DNA of 64,000 nucleotides, taken from positions 248,001-312,000 of the forward strand of contig NZ_JACSDK010000010.1 in the NCBI RefSeq assembly GCF_014925385.1. The letters are read 5' to 3'. Of the stretch, positions 26,102-34,928 are shown one piece after another. The notes beneath the pieces are model-generated. The model made no database searches. It was not told the DNA's origin and worked only from the letters and a program-made list of their open reading frames with translations. The translations under genes were made by a program, and so were the position numbers. The DNA is from Pelagibius marinus (GTDB lineage: Bacteria; Pseudomonadota; Alphaproteobacteria; Kiloniellales; Kiloniellaceae). How positions within the stretch are numbered: position 1 is the first letter of the stretch; each line of letters begins with the position of its first letter.

Positions 26102-27351
26102 CCGAGACCCGGCGAAGGATGTCCCCCTTTGGCTTGGCGCCTGCGGCCCTTGCAGCCGCCGCTCTGTTGCTGGCCGGCTGCTTTGCCACGCCCGACTACC
26201 GCCCCGTCGGCTTCGTGACGCCGAAGGACCCGCCGGCGTTGCCGCAGCGTAAGCCGCCGCCGCCGGCCGACCTGGCCGCCTGGGATCTGCCGGTGGAGAC
26301 CGCCGCGGCGCAACCCGCCGCCGCCGTCGATGTGCAGGAACTGGCGCCGCTGCCGAAGGTCGGCCAGCAGGCTCTGGCGCCGCAGCCGGTGGCCAAGCCG
26401 CTCGCCGCCGCGCAGCCGCAGCCGGTCCAGCAGGTGGCGGCGACAACTGCGGCGGCGCCCGCCGGCGGCCGCTACGTGGTGGCCAAGGGCGACAGCCTCT
26501 ACGGCATCGCCCGGCGCTTCGGATTGCCGATCCGCGCGGTCATCGACGCCAACGCGCTGCAGCCGCCCTATGCCCTCACCATCGGCCAGCAGCTGACCAT
26601 CCCGCAGGCGCAGGTGCACGAGGTCGTGGCCGGCGACACCGTCTTCAACATCGCGCGCCGCTACAACATCGACCGCAGCGAGCTGGTGCGCCTCAACGGA
26701 ATCCAGCCGCCCTACAGCATTCCGCTGGGCCAGAAGCTGATCTTGCCGACGCCGGATTCGGCGGCAGGGGCAGAGGCCACGGCGGTCGCCTACGCGCCGC
26801 CGCCGGCCGCCGCGCCCGCCGCGCCGACTGTGGCGTCACGGGAAGCGACACCGCCCGAAGCTGACCGGGAAGCGATGAACAAGGGGCTGCGCAAGCCGCC
26901 GCGCTCCAAGGCGGAGACCCAGGCGGCGCTGGCCAATCCGCCGGCGCGGGCCGGCTCTTCCTTCCACTGGCCGGTCCAGGGGCGGGTGCTGTCGTCCTTC
27001 GGGGCCAAGAAGGGCGGCGAGCACAACGACGGCATCAACATCGCCGCGCCGCGCGGCACCCCGGTGCGCGCCGCCGAGAACGGCGTGGTCGCCTATGCGG
27101 GCGAGGAGCTGAAGGGCTTCGGCAAGCTGCTGCTGGTCAAGCACGCGGGCGGCTGGGTGACAGCCTATGCCCACAACGAGGAACTGCTGGTCGCCGCCGG
27201 CGACCGGGTGGTCCAGGGCCAGACCATCGCCCGCGTCGGCAGCAGCGGCCATGTCGAGCGTCCGCAGCTGCACTTCGAGGTGCGCCGCGGCACCCGCGCC
27301 GTCAATCCGGAGACCCAGCTGGCGCCGCGCACGGCTTCCGCCGCGAATTAG
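26098..27351 (+). CDS. LysM/LytM lipoprotein, NlpD/DipM-like, with degenerate active site
   Basis: The protein has 417 residues. The N terminus is a lipoprotein signal ending LLLAGC, which places it at the outer membrane. A Pro/Ala-rich stretch precedes two LysM domains (about 122-166, YVVAKGDSLYGIARRF, and 174-218, HEVVAGDTVFNIARRY). The C-terminal M23/LytM domain runs from about 285. The zinc ligands are not intact: the HxxxD site reads EHNDGINIAAP and the HxH site reads PQLHFEV. Like E. coli NlpD and Caulobacter DipM it is therefore probably an amidase activator rather than an endopeptidase. It closes the serS-surE-pcm operon. Confidence 0.9.
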   Translation: MTETRRRMSPFGLAPAALAAAALLLAGCFATPDYRPVGFVTPKDPPALPQRKPPPPADLAAWDLPVETAAAQPAAAVDVQELAPLPKVGQQALAPQPVAKPLAAAQPQPVQQVAATTAAAPAGGRYVVAKGDSLYGIARRFGLPIRAVIDANALQPPYALTIGQQLTIPQAQVHEVVAGDTVFNIARRYNIDRSELVRLNGIQPPYSIPLGQKLILPTPDSAAGAEATAVAYAPPPAAAPAAPTVASREATPPEADREAMNKGLRKPPRSKAETQAALANPPARAGSSFHWPVQGRVLSSFGAKKGGEHNDGINIAAPRGTPVRAAENGVVAYAGEELKGFGKLLLVKHAGGWVTAYAHNEELLVAAGDRVVQGQTIARVGSSGHVERPQLHFEVRRGTRAVNPETQLAPRTASAAN

Positions 27352-27507
27352 CGGCCCGCACTCCCGCGAGAGTGGTAAGGTGCCGGACGGCGACACCCGC
27401 CGGGGTGCTCGGCTCTCCAGCTTGGCCGTCCGCACCGAACGAGCGCCGCCTGCCGGTGATCCCAGGGACTCAGGTCAAAGCCGCGCAAAAGGCGCTGGGA
27501 GGCATGA

Positions 27508-28098
27508 ATGTCTGGTTGGACCCGATTTATCCGGACCACGGTGGTCGGCGGGCTGGTCTTCCTCATTCCCTTCGTCATCCTGGTGCTGGTGCTGGTGCTG
27601 GGCAAGGCTCTCGAGATCATGCGTGTGATCGCCCAGCCACTGTCCGCTTTCATCCCGGTCGACACGGTCGGCGGGATCGCCTTGGCCAACCTGCTGGAAG
27701 TGGGGCTGATCCTGGTGCTCTGCTTCGTCGCCGGCCTCGTCGCCAAGGCGCGCCTCTCCGCAAAGCTGGTCGAGGGTCTGGAAGGGCGCTTTCTGGAGCG
27801 GCTTCCCGTCTATCACTTCATCAAGGGCATGGCGGGCAGCATCGTTCAGGCCGAGGGCGACGAGAGCATGAAGACCGTGCTGGCACGCTTCGACGACAAT
27901 GCCCAGATCGCCTTCGAGATCGAGCGCACGGCCGACGGGCAGGTGGTGGTCTACCTGCCGGGGGCGCCGAACCCCTGGTCGGGCAGCGTCGCCCTCATGG
28001 CCGCCGAGCGGGTGACGCCGCTGGATGTTCCCATGATGACGACGGTGCAGAAGATCAAACAGTTGGGCAAGGGCTCGCAGGGCCTGCTAAGAGGATAG
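27508..28098 (+). CDS. DUF502 membrane protein
   Basis: The protein has 196 residues. Two N-terminal membrane helices (about 9-34, FIRTTVVGGLVFLIPFVILV, and 53-75, IALANLLEVGLILVLCFVAG) are followed by a soluble domain with RLPVYHFIKGMAGSIVQAEG and VYLPGAPNPWSGSVALM. The PxxPNPxSG loop is the DUF502 signature. Related plant proteins (CONTINUOUS VASCULAR RING) have membrane-trafficking phenotypes; the bacterial function is unknown. It is preceded by GGGAGG and followed by a small monooxygenase-like gene. It is a distant paralogue of the tandem DUF502 gene at the window's right end. Confidence 0.88.
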   Translation: MSGWTRFIRTTVVGGLVFLIPFVILVLVLVLGKALEIMRVIAQPLSAFIPVDTVGGIALANLLEVGLILVLCFVAGLVAKARLSAKLVEGLEGRFLERLPVYHFIKGMAGSIVQAEGDESMKTVLARFDDNAQIAFEIERTADGQVVVYLPGAPNPWSGSVALMAAERVTPLDVPMMTTVQKIKQLGKGSQGLLRG

Positions 28099-28149
28099 GA
28101 ACGCAGCAGCCGCAAAGGCCCGCGCAAGACGTAAGGGAGACCGGACCCT

Positions 28150-28476
28150 ATGCATGTGGTGATCTTCGAAGTCTGGCCCAAGCCGGCGCACAAGGGCGCC
28201 TACCTCGACATCGCCGCCGTGCTCCGCGCCGAGTTGGAGCAGGTCGACGGCTTCATCTCGGTGGAGCGTTTCTCCAGCCTGACCGAGGAGGGCAAGCTGC
28301 TCTCGCTGTCGTTCTGGCGCGACGAGGAGTCCATCGCGCGCTGGCGCCGCCAGAGCGAGCACCAGGCCGCGCAGGGACGGGGCCGCCACGAGCTGTTCGA
28401 GAACTACCGCCTGCGGGTCGCCTCGGTGATCCGCGACTACGGCCCGCACGACCGCGACGAGGCCCCACAGCCGTAG
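28150..28476 (+). CDS. Antibiotic biosynthesis monooxygenase (ABM) domain protein
   Basis: The protein has 108 residues. It shows the ferredoxin-like ABM pattern: VIFEVWPKPAHKGAYLDIAA at the N terminus, then VDGFISVERFSSLTEEGKLL and SLSFWRDEESIARWRRQSEH. Members include quinol monooxygenases and haem-degrading enzymes, but many are uncharacterised. The conserved WRxxxxxxxW pattern before the central helix is intact. No cofactor site can be identified. It converges on the DUF815 ATPase with a nine-base gap. Confidence 0.8.
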   Translation: MHVVIFEVWPKPAHKGAYLDIAAVLRAELEQVDGFISVERFSSLTEEGKLLSLSFWRDEESIARWRRQSEHQAAQGRGRHELFENYRLRVASVIRDYGPHDRDEAPQP

Positions 28477-28485
28477 GCTGCGACC

Positions 28486-29361
28486 TCAGTCGTCAAGGCG
28501 CTTGCCCAGGCGGCCGGCGAGATCCTGGATGTACTGCCAGGCGACGCGGCCGGAGCGCCCGCCGCGGGTCACCGACCACTCCTTGGCCTCGGCGCGCAGC
28601 TGCTCGTTCGGCAGGTCCAGGCCGTAGCGCTTGGCGTAGCCCTCGATCATCGCGAAGTAGGTGTCCTGGTCACAGTTGTGGAAGCCGAGCCAGAGGCCGA
28701 AGCGGTCCGAGAGGCTGACCTTTTCTTCCACCGCCTCAGAGGCGTGGATGGCGGTCGAACGCTCGTTCTCGATCATGTCGCGCGGCATCAGGTGGCGGCG
28801 GTTGGAGGTGGCGTAGAAGATGACGTTGTCCGGCCGCCCCTCGATGCCGCCTTCCAGCACCGCCTTCAGCGACTTGTAGCTGGCGTCCTCACCGTCGAAG
28901 CTCAGGTCGTCGCAGAACAGCACGCAGGGCCGCTTGACGCCGCGCAGGTGGGAGAGGAGCTGTGGCAGGCTGGGAATGTCCTCCCGGTGGATCTCCACCA
29001 GGGCCAGGCGGGGGCCGTCCCCGCGGTCGTCGTTCACCTTGGCGTGGACCGCCTTCACCAGGGAGCTCTTGCCGGCGCCGCGCGAGCCCCACAGCAGCGC
29101 GTTGTTGGCCGGCAGCCCGTCGGCGAAGCGCCGGGTGTTCTGATACAGGGTCTCGGTCTGCCGACTAATGCCTTGCAGAAGCGTGATGTCGACCCGATTT
29201 ACATGGTGAACCGGGTCCAGCCGGTCGCGCTCGGGGTTCCAGACGAAGGCGTCGGCCCCGTCCATGGCGACCGCCGAAGAAGGGGCAGGGGCGAGTCGCT
29301 CCAGAGCCTCGGCAATGCGCTGGAGAACCGGGTGGAGGTTGTCACGATCGGGGCTGTTCAT
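28486..29361 (-). CDS. DUF815 family ATP-binding protein (AAA-type)
   Basis: The protein has 291 residues. Walker A is LLWGSRGAGKSSLVKA (about residue 92) and Walker B is PCVLFCDDLSFDGED (about 145); a sensor-like IFYATSNRRHLMPRDM follows. These match DUF815, a conserved cytoplasmic AAA family of unknown function. The C-terminal SVTRGGRSGRVAWQYIQDLA is also family-typical. It is commonly found between the pcm/M23 genes and yajC in alphaproteobacteria, and here it keeps that position on the opposite strand. Its promoter and that of yajC share the 183-base divergent gap. Confidence 0.9.
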   Translation of the reverse strand: MNSPDRDNLHPVLQRIAEALERLAPAPSSAVAMDGADAFVWNPERDRLDPVHHVNRVDITLLQGISRQTETLYQNTRRFADGLPANNALLWGSRGAGKSSLVKAVHAKVNDDRGDGPRLALVEIHREDIPSLPQLLSHLRGVKRPCVLFCDDLSFDGEDASYKSLKAVLEGGIEGRPDNVIFYATSNRRHLMPRDMIENERSTAIHASEAVEEKVSLSDRFGLWLGFHNCDQDTYFAMIEGYAKRYGLDLPNEQLRAEAKEWSVTRGGRSGRVAWQYIQDLAGRLGKRLDD

Positions 29362-29483
29362 CTATGCTCCAAGGAACGGACTTTAACAGGCTGATTTTGG
29401 CCGCGAAATCTATTGCGGCGTGGGCTTCCGGTCAAGCGGCCGGGCGGGGATCGGGGCGGAACCTCGGCCGGCGTCCGGTGACG

Positions 29484-29511
29484 TTGCAATTCGTGCGCTT
29501 GCCGTTATAGT
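29484..29511 (+). promoter_or_regulatory. Candidate promoter for yajC-secD-secF
   Basis: TTGCAA (29484-29489), a 16-base spacer and TATAGT (29506-29511) lie 34 bases before the yajC start, with GGAAGAGG as ribosome binding site. Both boxes are good matches to the alphaproteobacterial housekeeping consensus. Confidence 0.45.
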
Positions 29512-29544
29512 CCGCCGGTCTGACTGCTCGGAAGAGGTCTAAGT

Positions 29545-29985
29545 ATGCTTATTTCGCCCGCCTATGCCCAGGCTGCAGGAGCCGGGGGAGCGGACATGTT
29601 CACGTCCCTCCTGCCGATTTTCCTGATCATCATCGTCTTTTACTTCCTGCTGATCCGTCCGCAGCAGAAGAAGGTCAAACAACATCGCGAGATGGTCTCC
29701 GCCCTGCGGCGCGGCGACAAGATCGTCACGGCCGGCGGTCTGATCGGCACCGTGACCAAGGTGGTCAACGAGGCCGAGGCCATGGTCGAACTGGCCGAGG
29801 GGGTGCGGGTCCGCGTGATGCGCCACACCATTCAGGATGTGCTGAGCAAGACCGAGGCCGCGCCCGGCAAGGGCGACGGCGGGGCCAGGCCGGCCAACGA
29901 TCCGGGCGGCAGGCCCGGTGGCTTGCTGGGCGGTGGCCTGCTGGGCAGCCTGTTTGGCGGCAAGAAGCCCGATAACAAGTCCTAA
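29545..29985 (+). CDS. yajC: Preprotein translocase subunit YajC
   Basis: Small membrane partner of SecDF, 146 residues. One helix (SLLPIFLIIIVFYFLLIRPQ, about 16-35) is followed by the conserved QQKKVKQHREMVSALRRGDK and IVTAGGLIGTVTKVVNEAEA segment. The C terminus carries a ~40-residue Gly/Pro-rich tail ([20 protein letters not shown]) not found in short YajC proteins of ~110 residues. First gene of the yajC-secD-secF-Mth938 unit. Confidence 0.96.
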   Translation: MLISPAYAQAAGAGGADMFTSLLPIFLIIIVFYFLLIRPQQKKVKQHREMVSALRRGDKIVTAGGLIGTVTKVVNEAEAMVELAEGVRVRVMRHTIQDVLSKTEAAPGKGDGGARPANDPGGRPGGLLGGGLLGSLFGGKKPDNKS

Positions 29986-30026
29986 GCCCGCTTCAAGGCC
30001 GAGACCGCTCTAGAAAGCGTCCTTCG

Positions 30027-31601
30027 ATGGTTCATCTTCCGCGCTGGCAAGTCATCCTGATCCTCCTGGTGGTTCTGCTGGGGGTCATCTATGCGTCACC
30101 GAACCTGCTGTTCAGCCGCGACCAGGCCGATCAGATGGCCGAGTCCGCGGGCTGGGTGCCGCACCAGCAGATCAGCCTCGGGCTCGACCTGCGCGGTGGC
30201 GTTTACCTGCTCTCCGAGGTTGATCTCGACTACGTCTTCGCGGAGGACCGCGAGAACCTGGCCGAGGACATCCGCCGGGAGTTCACCCGGGACAGCATCG
30301 GCTACAGCGATCTCGGCGACCTCGGCGACAGCGTGGGCGCGACCCTGGCCGACCCGGCCGATGCGGACAAGGCGCGTGACGCGATCGCCGGCCTGAGCCA
30401 AGGGCTGCAGATCGATATCGATGATAGCGGCGTCATCCGCGTTACCTTCAGCGAGGCCGAGACGCGCACCCGCGCCAACCAGATCATGGCCCAGGCCATT
30501 GAGGTGGTGCGCCGCCGCATCGACGAACTGGGCACCCGCGAGGCTTCGATCCAGCGCCACGGCGACGACCGTATCCTGATCCAGGTGCCGGGCCTCGACG
30601 ATCCGCAGCGGCTCAAGGAAATCATCGGCAAGACCGCGGTGCTGACCTTCCGCTTCGTGAACGAGAACGTGCGCCCCGGCGGGCCGATCCCGCCGTCCTC
30701 GGAGGAACTGCCCGCCGCCGACAGCGGGCGCTCTGGTCTGCCCGGCAGCTATGTCGTCAGCAAGCGCGTCATGGTCTCGGGCGACAGCCTGACCAGCGCC
30801 AGCGCGACCTTCGACCAGGGGCGCCCGGTGGTCTCCTTCGCCTTCGACGCCCAGGGCGCCAAGCGTTTCGGCGATGCCACCCGCGACAACGTCGGCAAGC
30901 TCTTCGCCATCATTCTCGACGACCAGGTGATCTCGGCGCCGGTCATCAACGAGCCCATCCTCGGCGGGCGGGGCATCATCTCCGGCAGTTTCACTACGCA
31001 GGAAGCGCAGGACCTGGCGCTGCTGCTGCGCGCCGGCGCGCTGCCCGCGCCGATTACCTACCTGGAGGAGCGCACCGTTGGCCCGGGCCTGGGCGCCGAC
31101 TCCATCCTGGCCGGCGAGATCGCCTCGGTGCTGGGGCTCATCTTTGTGGTGGTCTTCATGGTCGGGGCCTACGGCCTGTTCGGCGCCCTGGCCAGCGTCG
31201 CGCTTTTCGTGAACCTGATCCTGCTGATGGCGGCGCTTTCGGTGCTGCAGGCGACGCTGACGCTGCCGGGCATCGCCGGCATCGTGCTGACCATCGGCAT
31301 GGCGGTCGACGCCAACGTGCTGATCTTCGAGCGCATCCGTGAGGAAATGCGGGCCGGGCGCGGCCCCGTCACCGCGGTGGACGCGGGATACCGGCGCGCG
31401 ATGAAGACCATCTTCGACTCCAACCTGACCACGCTGATCGCGGCGCTGCTGCTGTTCCAGTTCGGTTCCGGCCCGATCAAGGGCTTTGCCGTGACCCTGT
31501 CGCTGGGCCTGATCACCTCCATGTTCTCCGCGATCATGGTCACCCGCCTGCTGGTGGTCGCCTGGCTGCGCAGCCGCCGGCCGCAGGCCCTGGCGCTTTA
31601 G
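30027..31601 (+). CDS. secD: Protein translocase subunit SecD
   Basis: RND-type, proton-driven component that pulls secreted proteins out of the Sec channel; 524 residues with six membrane helices. The D1 motif is ISLGLDLRGGVYLL near residue 50, the P1 periplasmic head follows (QRHGDDRILIQVPGLDDPQR), and the D4/D5 segment GMAVDANVLIFERIREEMR near 430 holds the conserved Asp. Length fits the alphaproteobacterial type. It precedes secF by 11 bases. Confidence 0.97.
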   Translation: MVHLPRWQVILILLVVLLGVIYASPNLLFSRDQADQMAESAGWVPHQQISLGLDLRGGVYLLSEVDLDYVFAEDRENLAEDIRREFTRDSIGYSDLGDLGDSVGATLADPADADKARDAIAGLSQGLQIDIDDSGVIRVTFSEAETRTRANQIMAQAIEVVRRRIDELGTREASIQRHGDDRILIQVPGLDDPQRLKEIIGKTAVLTFRFVNENVRPGGPIPPSSEELPAADSGRSGLPGSYVVSKRVMVSGDSLTSASATFDQGRPVVSFAFDAQGAKRFGDATRDNVGKLFAIILDDQVISAPVINEPILGGRGIISGSFTTQEAQDLALLLRAGALPAPITYLEERTVGPGLGADSILAGEIASVLGLIFVVVFMVGAYGLFGALASVALFVNLILLMAALSVLQATLTLPGIAGIVLTIGMAVDANVLIFERIREEMRAGRGPVTAVDAGYRRAMKTIFDSNLTTLIAALLLFQFGSGPIKGFAVTLSLGLITSMFSAIMVTRLLVVAWLRSRRPQALAL

Positions 31602-31612
31602 GAAGCGACGTT

Positions 31613-32554
31613 ATGGCTCTTATTCGCAAGCTTCCGGTCGAGCTGAACTTCGGCTTCATCCACCGCCGCGGTTTGTTCTTCATCTTCTCGGCGGCGCTCT
31701 TTCTCGGCTCTATCGGTCTTTTCCTGACACAGGGCCTGAACTTCGGCGTCGACTTCCGCGGCGGCATTCTGATGGAGGTGCGCACGCCGCAGCCCGCCGA
31801 TCTGGGCGAGCTGCGCGGTCGCCTGAACGCCCTGGGTGTCGGCGAGGTTTCGCTGCAGCAGTTCGGCGAGCCGACCGACGTGCTGATCAATATCGCCAAG
31901 CAGGAGGGCGACGAGCAGCAGCAGATCCTGGCGATTGAAGCGGTGAAGGACGCCCTGGGTTCCGGCATCGAGATCCGCCGGCAGGAATTCGTCGGCCCGA
32001 AGATCGGCGACGAGTTGAAGGAAGCGGGTCTTTTGGCCACGGTGCTGGCGTTGCTGGGCATCGGCGTCTACATCTGGCTGCGCTTCGAATGGCAGTTCGG
32101 CGTCGCCGCCCTCATCGCCCTGGTGCACGACGTCGTCGCGACGATCGGCTTCTATTCGCTGACCCAGATCGAGTTCAACCTGGCGACTCTCGCGGCGGTG
32201 CTGACCATTGCCGGTTATTCGATCAACGACACCGTGGTGATCTTCGACCGGGTGCGCGAGAGTCTGCGCCGTTACAAGAAGCTGCCCCTGCCCGAGGTGC
32301 TGAACCGGTCGATCAACATGACCCTGTCGCGCACCATCCTGACCTCCTTGACCACGCTGCTCGCCCTGTTCGCGCTGTTCTTTTTCGGCGGCGAGGTCAT
32401 CAGGGGCTTCAGCGCCGGCCTCATCTGGGGTGTGGCCATCGGCACCTATTCCTCGGTCGGGCTGGCGGTGCCGCTGCTGACCTTCATCAAGCTGCGCCGC
32501 GGCGGTGCGGACGAGGAAGACACCGAAGCAGAGACGGCCGAAGCGTCGTCCTAA
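31613..32554 (+). CDS. secF: Protein translocase subunit SecF
   Basis: Partner of SecD, 313 residues, six helices. The D1-equivalent is LNFGVDFRGGILMEV near residue 42. The helix-4 region GYSINDTVVIFDRVRESLRR near 202 supplies the conserved Asp/Arg pair, and RTILTSLTTLLALFALFFFG follows. A short acidic tail ends the protein. Confidence 0.97.
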   Translation: MALIRKLPVELNFGFIHRRGLFFIFSAALFLGSIGLFLTQGLNFGVDFRGGILMEVRTPQPADLGELRGRLNALGVGEVSLQQFGEPTDVLINIAKQEGDEQQQILAIEAVKDALGSGIEIRRQEFVGPKIGDELKEAGLLATVLALLGIGVYIWLRFEWQFGVAALIALVHDVVATIGFYSLTQIEFNLATLAAVLTIAGYSINDTVVIFDRVRESLRRYKKLPLPEVLNRSINMTLSRTILTSLTTLLALFALFFFGGEVIRGFSAGLIWGVAIGTYSSVGLAVPLLTFIKLRRGGADEEDTEAETAEASS

Positions 32555-32584
32555 AGCCAACGGACCCGAACGAAAGGAGCGGTC

Positions 32585-32962
32585 ATGGACGTTACACCGC
32601 TCATTCCCCAGGGACGCCAGATCATCGAAAGCTACGGCGGCGGCGGCTTCACGGTCACCGGCGCAGTCTACCGCGGCTCCATCCTGGTACTGCCGGACTG
32701 GACCGGTGCCTGGGCGCTGGGCGCCATTGGCGAGTTGAGCATCGACAGCCTGGAGCCCGTGCTGGCGGCGACCCCGCCGATCGAGGTGCTGCTGCTCGGC
32801 TGCGGGCCGGCCATGGCCTTCATCGAGCCGGAGCTGCGCGCGGCGGCGCGGGCGCGTGGCGTGGCGCTGGAACCCATGGACACCGGCGCGGCCTGCCGCA
32901 CCTACAACGTGCTGGTGGCCGAGGACCGGCGGGTCGCCGCGGCCCTCATCGCCGTCGACTGA
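32585..32962 (+). CDS. Mth938-like domain protein
   Basis: The protein has 125 residues with the Mth938/DUF498 fold. QIIESYGGGGFTVTGAVYRG at the N terminus and LLLGCGPAMAFIEPELRAAA in the middle are typical, and MDTGAACRTYNVLVAEDRRV near the C terminus matches the family's MDTGAACRTYNxL signature. Human NDUFAF3, a complex I assembly factor, belongs to this family. The gene normally lies between secF and the NDUFAF6-like squalene/phytoene-synthase gene; here those two are separated by about 3.6 kb of accessory genes. Confidence 0.93.
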   Translation: MDVTPLIPQGRQIIESYGGGGFTVTGAVYRGSILVLPDWTGAWALGAIGELSIDSLEPVLAATPPIEVLLLGCGPAMAFIEPELRAAARARGVALEPMDTGAACRTYNVLVAEDRRVAAALIAVD

Positions 32963-33062
32963 ATCACAACCTCTGCGTGACGGCGAGTTCCTGTCGCTCA
33001 ATTGAGGATAAACGATTAAGCTAGGCCTGCTCAGGCGGATTGGCGCCGGCAAGGGAGGGGCC

Positions 33063-34856
33063 ATGGTACGGCGGCTTGCCGCAATATTGGCGGCCGACAT
33101 GGCCGGCTACAGCCGGCTGATGGAGGCCGATGAAGCGGGCACTCTGGCCCGCCTCAAGACCCATCGCATCGAACTCATCGATCCGGCGATCGCGAAGAAC
33201 GGCGGCACCATCATCAAGACGGGCGGCGACAGCTTGCTGGTCGAGTTCCAGAGCGTGGTCGAAGCCGTGAACTGTGCAGCAGAGATCCAGCGCCGCATGG
33301 CGCGGCGCAACTCCGACGTTCCGCCAGACCAGCGGATCGAGTTTCGCATCGGCATCAATCTGGGTGACGTGATCGCCGAGGAGGGGGACATTTTCGGCGA
33401 CGGCGTGAACCTGGCCGCGCGGCTGGAGGCCATGGCGGATGTGGGCGGCATCTGCATCTCGCGCGCGGTGCGCGACCAGCTGGGCGAGCGCCTCGATGTC
33501 GCTTTCGAGGACCTGGGCGAGCAGAGCGTGAAGAACCTGTCACGCAAGGTCCGCGTCTTCCGCGTCCTGCTGGAAAATGGTGAGGCCGCGGCGCCGGCCG
33601 CGGCGCCCGAAGCGGGGGCCGCACCGGCGGCCGGCGACATGCCCTCGATCGCCGTGCTGCCGATGGTCAACATGAGCGGTGATGCCGAGCAGGAGTTCTT
33701 CGCCGACGGGCTGACCGAGGACATCATCACCGGCCTGTCGAAGTTCCGGGGCCTCTTTGTCATCTCCCGCACCTCGGCCTTCGTCTACAAGGGCAAGACC
33801 GCCAACATCCAGAACGTCGCCCGGGCCCTGGGCGTGCAGTACATTCTGGAGGGCAGCGTGCGCAAGGCGGGCAACCGCGTGCGTGTGACGGTGCAGTTGA
33901 TCGACGCCGAAACGGACCGCCACATCTGGGCCGAGCGCTACGACCGCGACTTGGAGGACATTTTCGCCATCCAGGACGAGATCACCACGACCATCGTGGC
34001 GATCCTGCCAGGACGCATCGAGGCGGCGAGCCAGGAGCGCGTGAAGCACAAGCCGACGGACAACATGGCCGCCTACGAGAGCCTGCTGGCGGGCAAGGTG
34101 CTGCACCACCGCTCGAAACCTGAGGCCAACGCCGAGGCCCTGCGCCTTTTGGACCGCGCCGTGGCTCTGGATCCGAACTACGCCCACGCCCATGCCTGGC
34201 GAGCCTGCGTGATGGGGCAGTGCTGGGTCTACGGCTGGTGCGCCGACCGCGACGAGACCTGGAGGCGCGTGGCGGAGGCCCTGCAAACGGCCCTGGCGCT
34301 GGATGACAACGACAGCGACGTCCACCGCATCCTCGCCGCGACCAGCATCGCCCACGGCGACTTCGACAAGGCGACCTACCACCAGGAGCGCGCGCTGAAC
34401 CTCAATCCCAACGACGACCTGATCGTCGTGCAGTACGGCGAACTGCTGACCTGGCTGGGCCGGCCGGAAGAGGGCATCGAGTGGATCAAGAAGGCGATCC
34501 GGCTGAACCCCTATCACCCCGAGCGCTTCTGGAACCACCTGGGGCGGGCCTACTTTGTGGCGCGCCGCTATGACGAGGCCATCACCGCTTTCCAGCGCAT
34601 TTCACATCCGGACCAGTTCCACCATGCCTTCCTCGCGGCTGCCTTTGCCTTGCAGGGCGACGATGCATCGGCGCAGGAACAGGCCGGAATGGTTCTGGAG
34701 CTGAATCCGGACTTCACGGTGGACGACTACCTGGCGACGCTGCACTACAAGGAAGAAAGCGACCTGGAGCACCATCGCCAGGGCCTTCTGAAAGCGCGGC
34801 TGCCGACTTCGGCGGCGGTCGAGCCCGAGCCCGACATGAGCTCTACCGGCGGGTGA
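33063..34856 (+). CDS. Class III adenylate/guanylate cyclase with TolB-N-like and TPR domains
   Basis: The protein has 597 residues in three parts. Residues 1-170 are a class III cyclase domain with metal ligands D12 and D56, K52, and N116/R120 in GDGVNLAARLE; the usual KTTGDG reads KTGGDS, one Gly replaced by Ser. Residues ~195-320 are the TolB-N-like domain of COG5616 (SIAVLPMVNMSGDAEQEFFA; FVYKGKTANIQNVARALGVQ). Residues ~330-580 are TPR-like repeats. No signal peptide, so cytoplasmic. K52 suggests ATP as substrate. The body from SIAVLP onward is shared with the protein at 37926-39476, which has a DNA-binding head instead. A bidirectional terminator follows. Confidence 0.9.
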   Translation: MVRRLAAILAADMAGYSRLMEADEAGTLARLKTHRIELIDPAIAKNGGTIIKTGGDSLLVEFQSVVEAVNCAAEIQRRMARRNSDVPPDQRIEFRIGINLGDVIAEEGDIFGDGVNLAARLEAMADVGGICISRAVRDQLGERLDVAFEDLGEQSVKNLSRKVRVFRVLLENGEAAAPAAAPEAGAAPAAGDMPSIAVLPMVNMSGDAEQEFFADGLTEDIITGLSKFRGLFVISRTSAFVYKGKTANIQNVARALGVQYILEGSVRKAGNRVRVTVQLIDAETDRHIWAERYDRDLEDIFAIQDEITTTIVAILPGRIEAASQERVKHKPTDNMAAYESLLAGKVLHHRSKPEANAEALRLLDRAVALDPNYAHAHAWRACVMGQCWVYGWCADRDETWRRVAEALQTALALDDNDSDVHRILAATSIAHGDFDKATYHQERALNLNPNDDLIVVQYGELLTWLGRPEEGIEWIKKAIRLNPYHPERFWNHLGRAYFVARRYDEAITAFQRISHPDQFHHAFLAAAFALQGDDASAQEQAGMVLELNPDFTVDDYLATLHYKEESDLEHHRQGLLKARLPTSAAVEPEPDMSSTGG

Positions 34857-34874
34857 GCCGGCCGGCGGGAATCA

Positions 34875-34908
34875 AAAAGGGGCCCCCGGATCAGCGGGGG
34901 CCCCTTTT
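34875..34908. terminator. Bidirectional intrinsic terminator
   Basis: AAAAGGGGCCCCCG (34875-34888) and CGGGGGCCCCTTTT (34895-34908) form a perfect 14-bp stem around a GATCAG loop. T-tracts are available on both strands, so it ends both the cyclase gene (+) and sodB (-). Confidence 0.92.
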
Positions 34909-34928
34909 GTCTTTCGTCCGGGTCGGGC

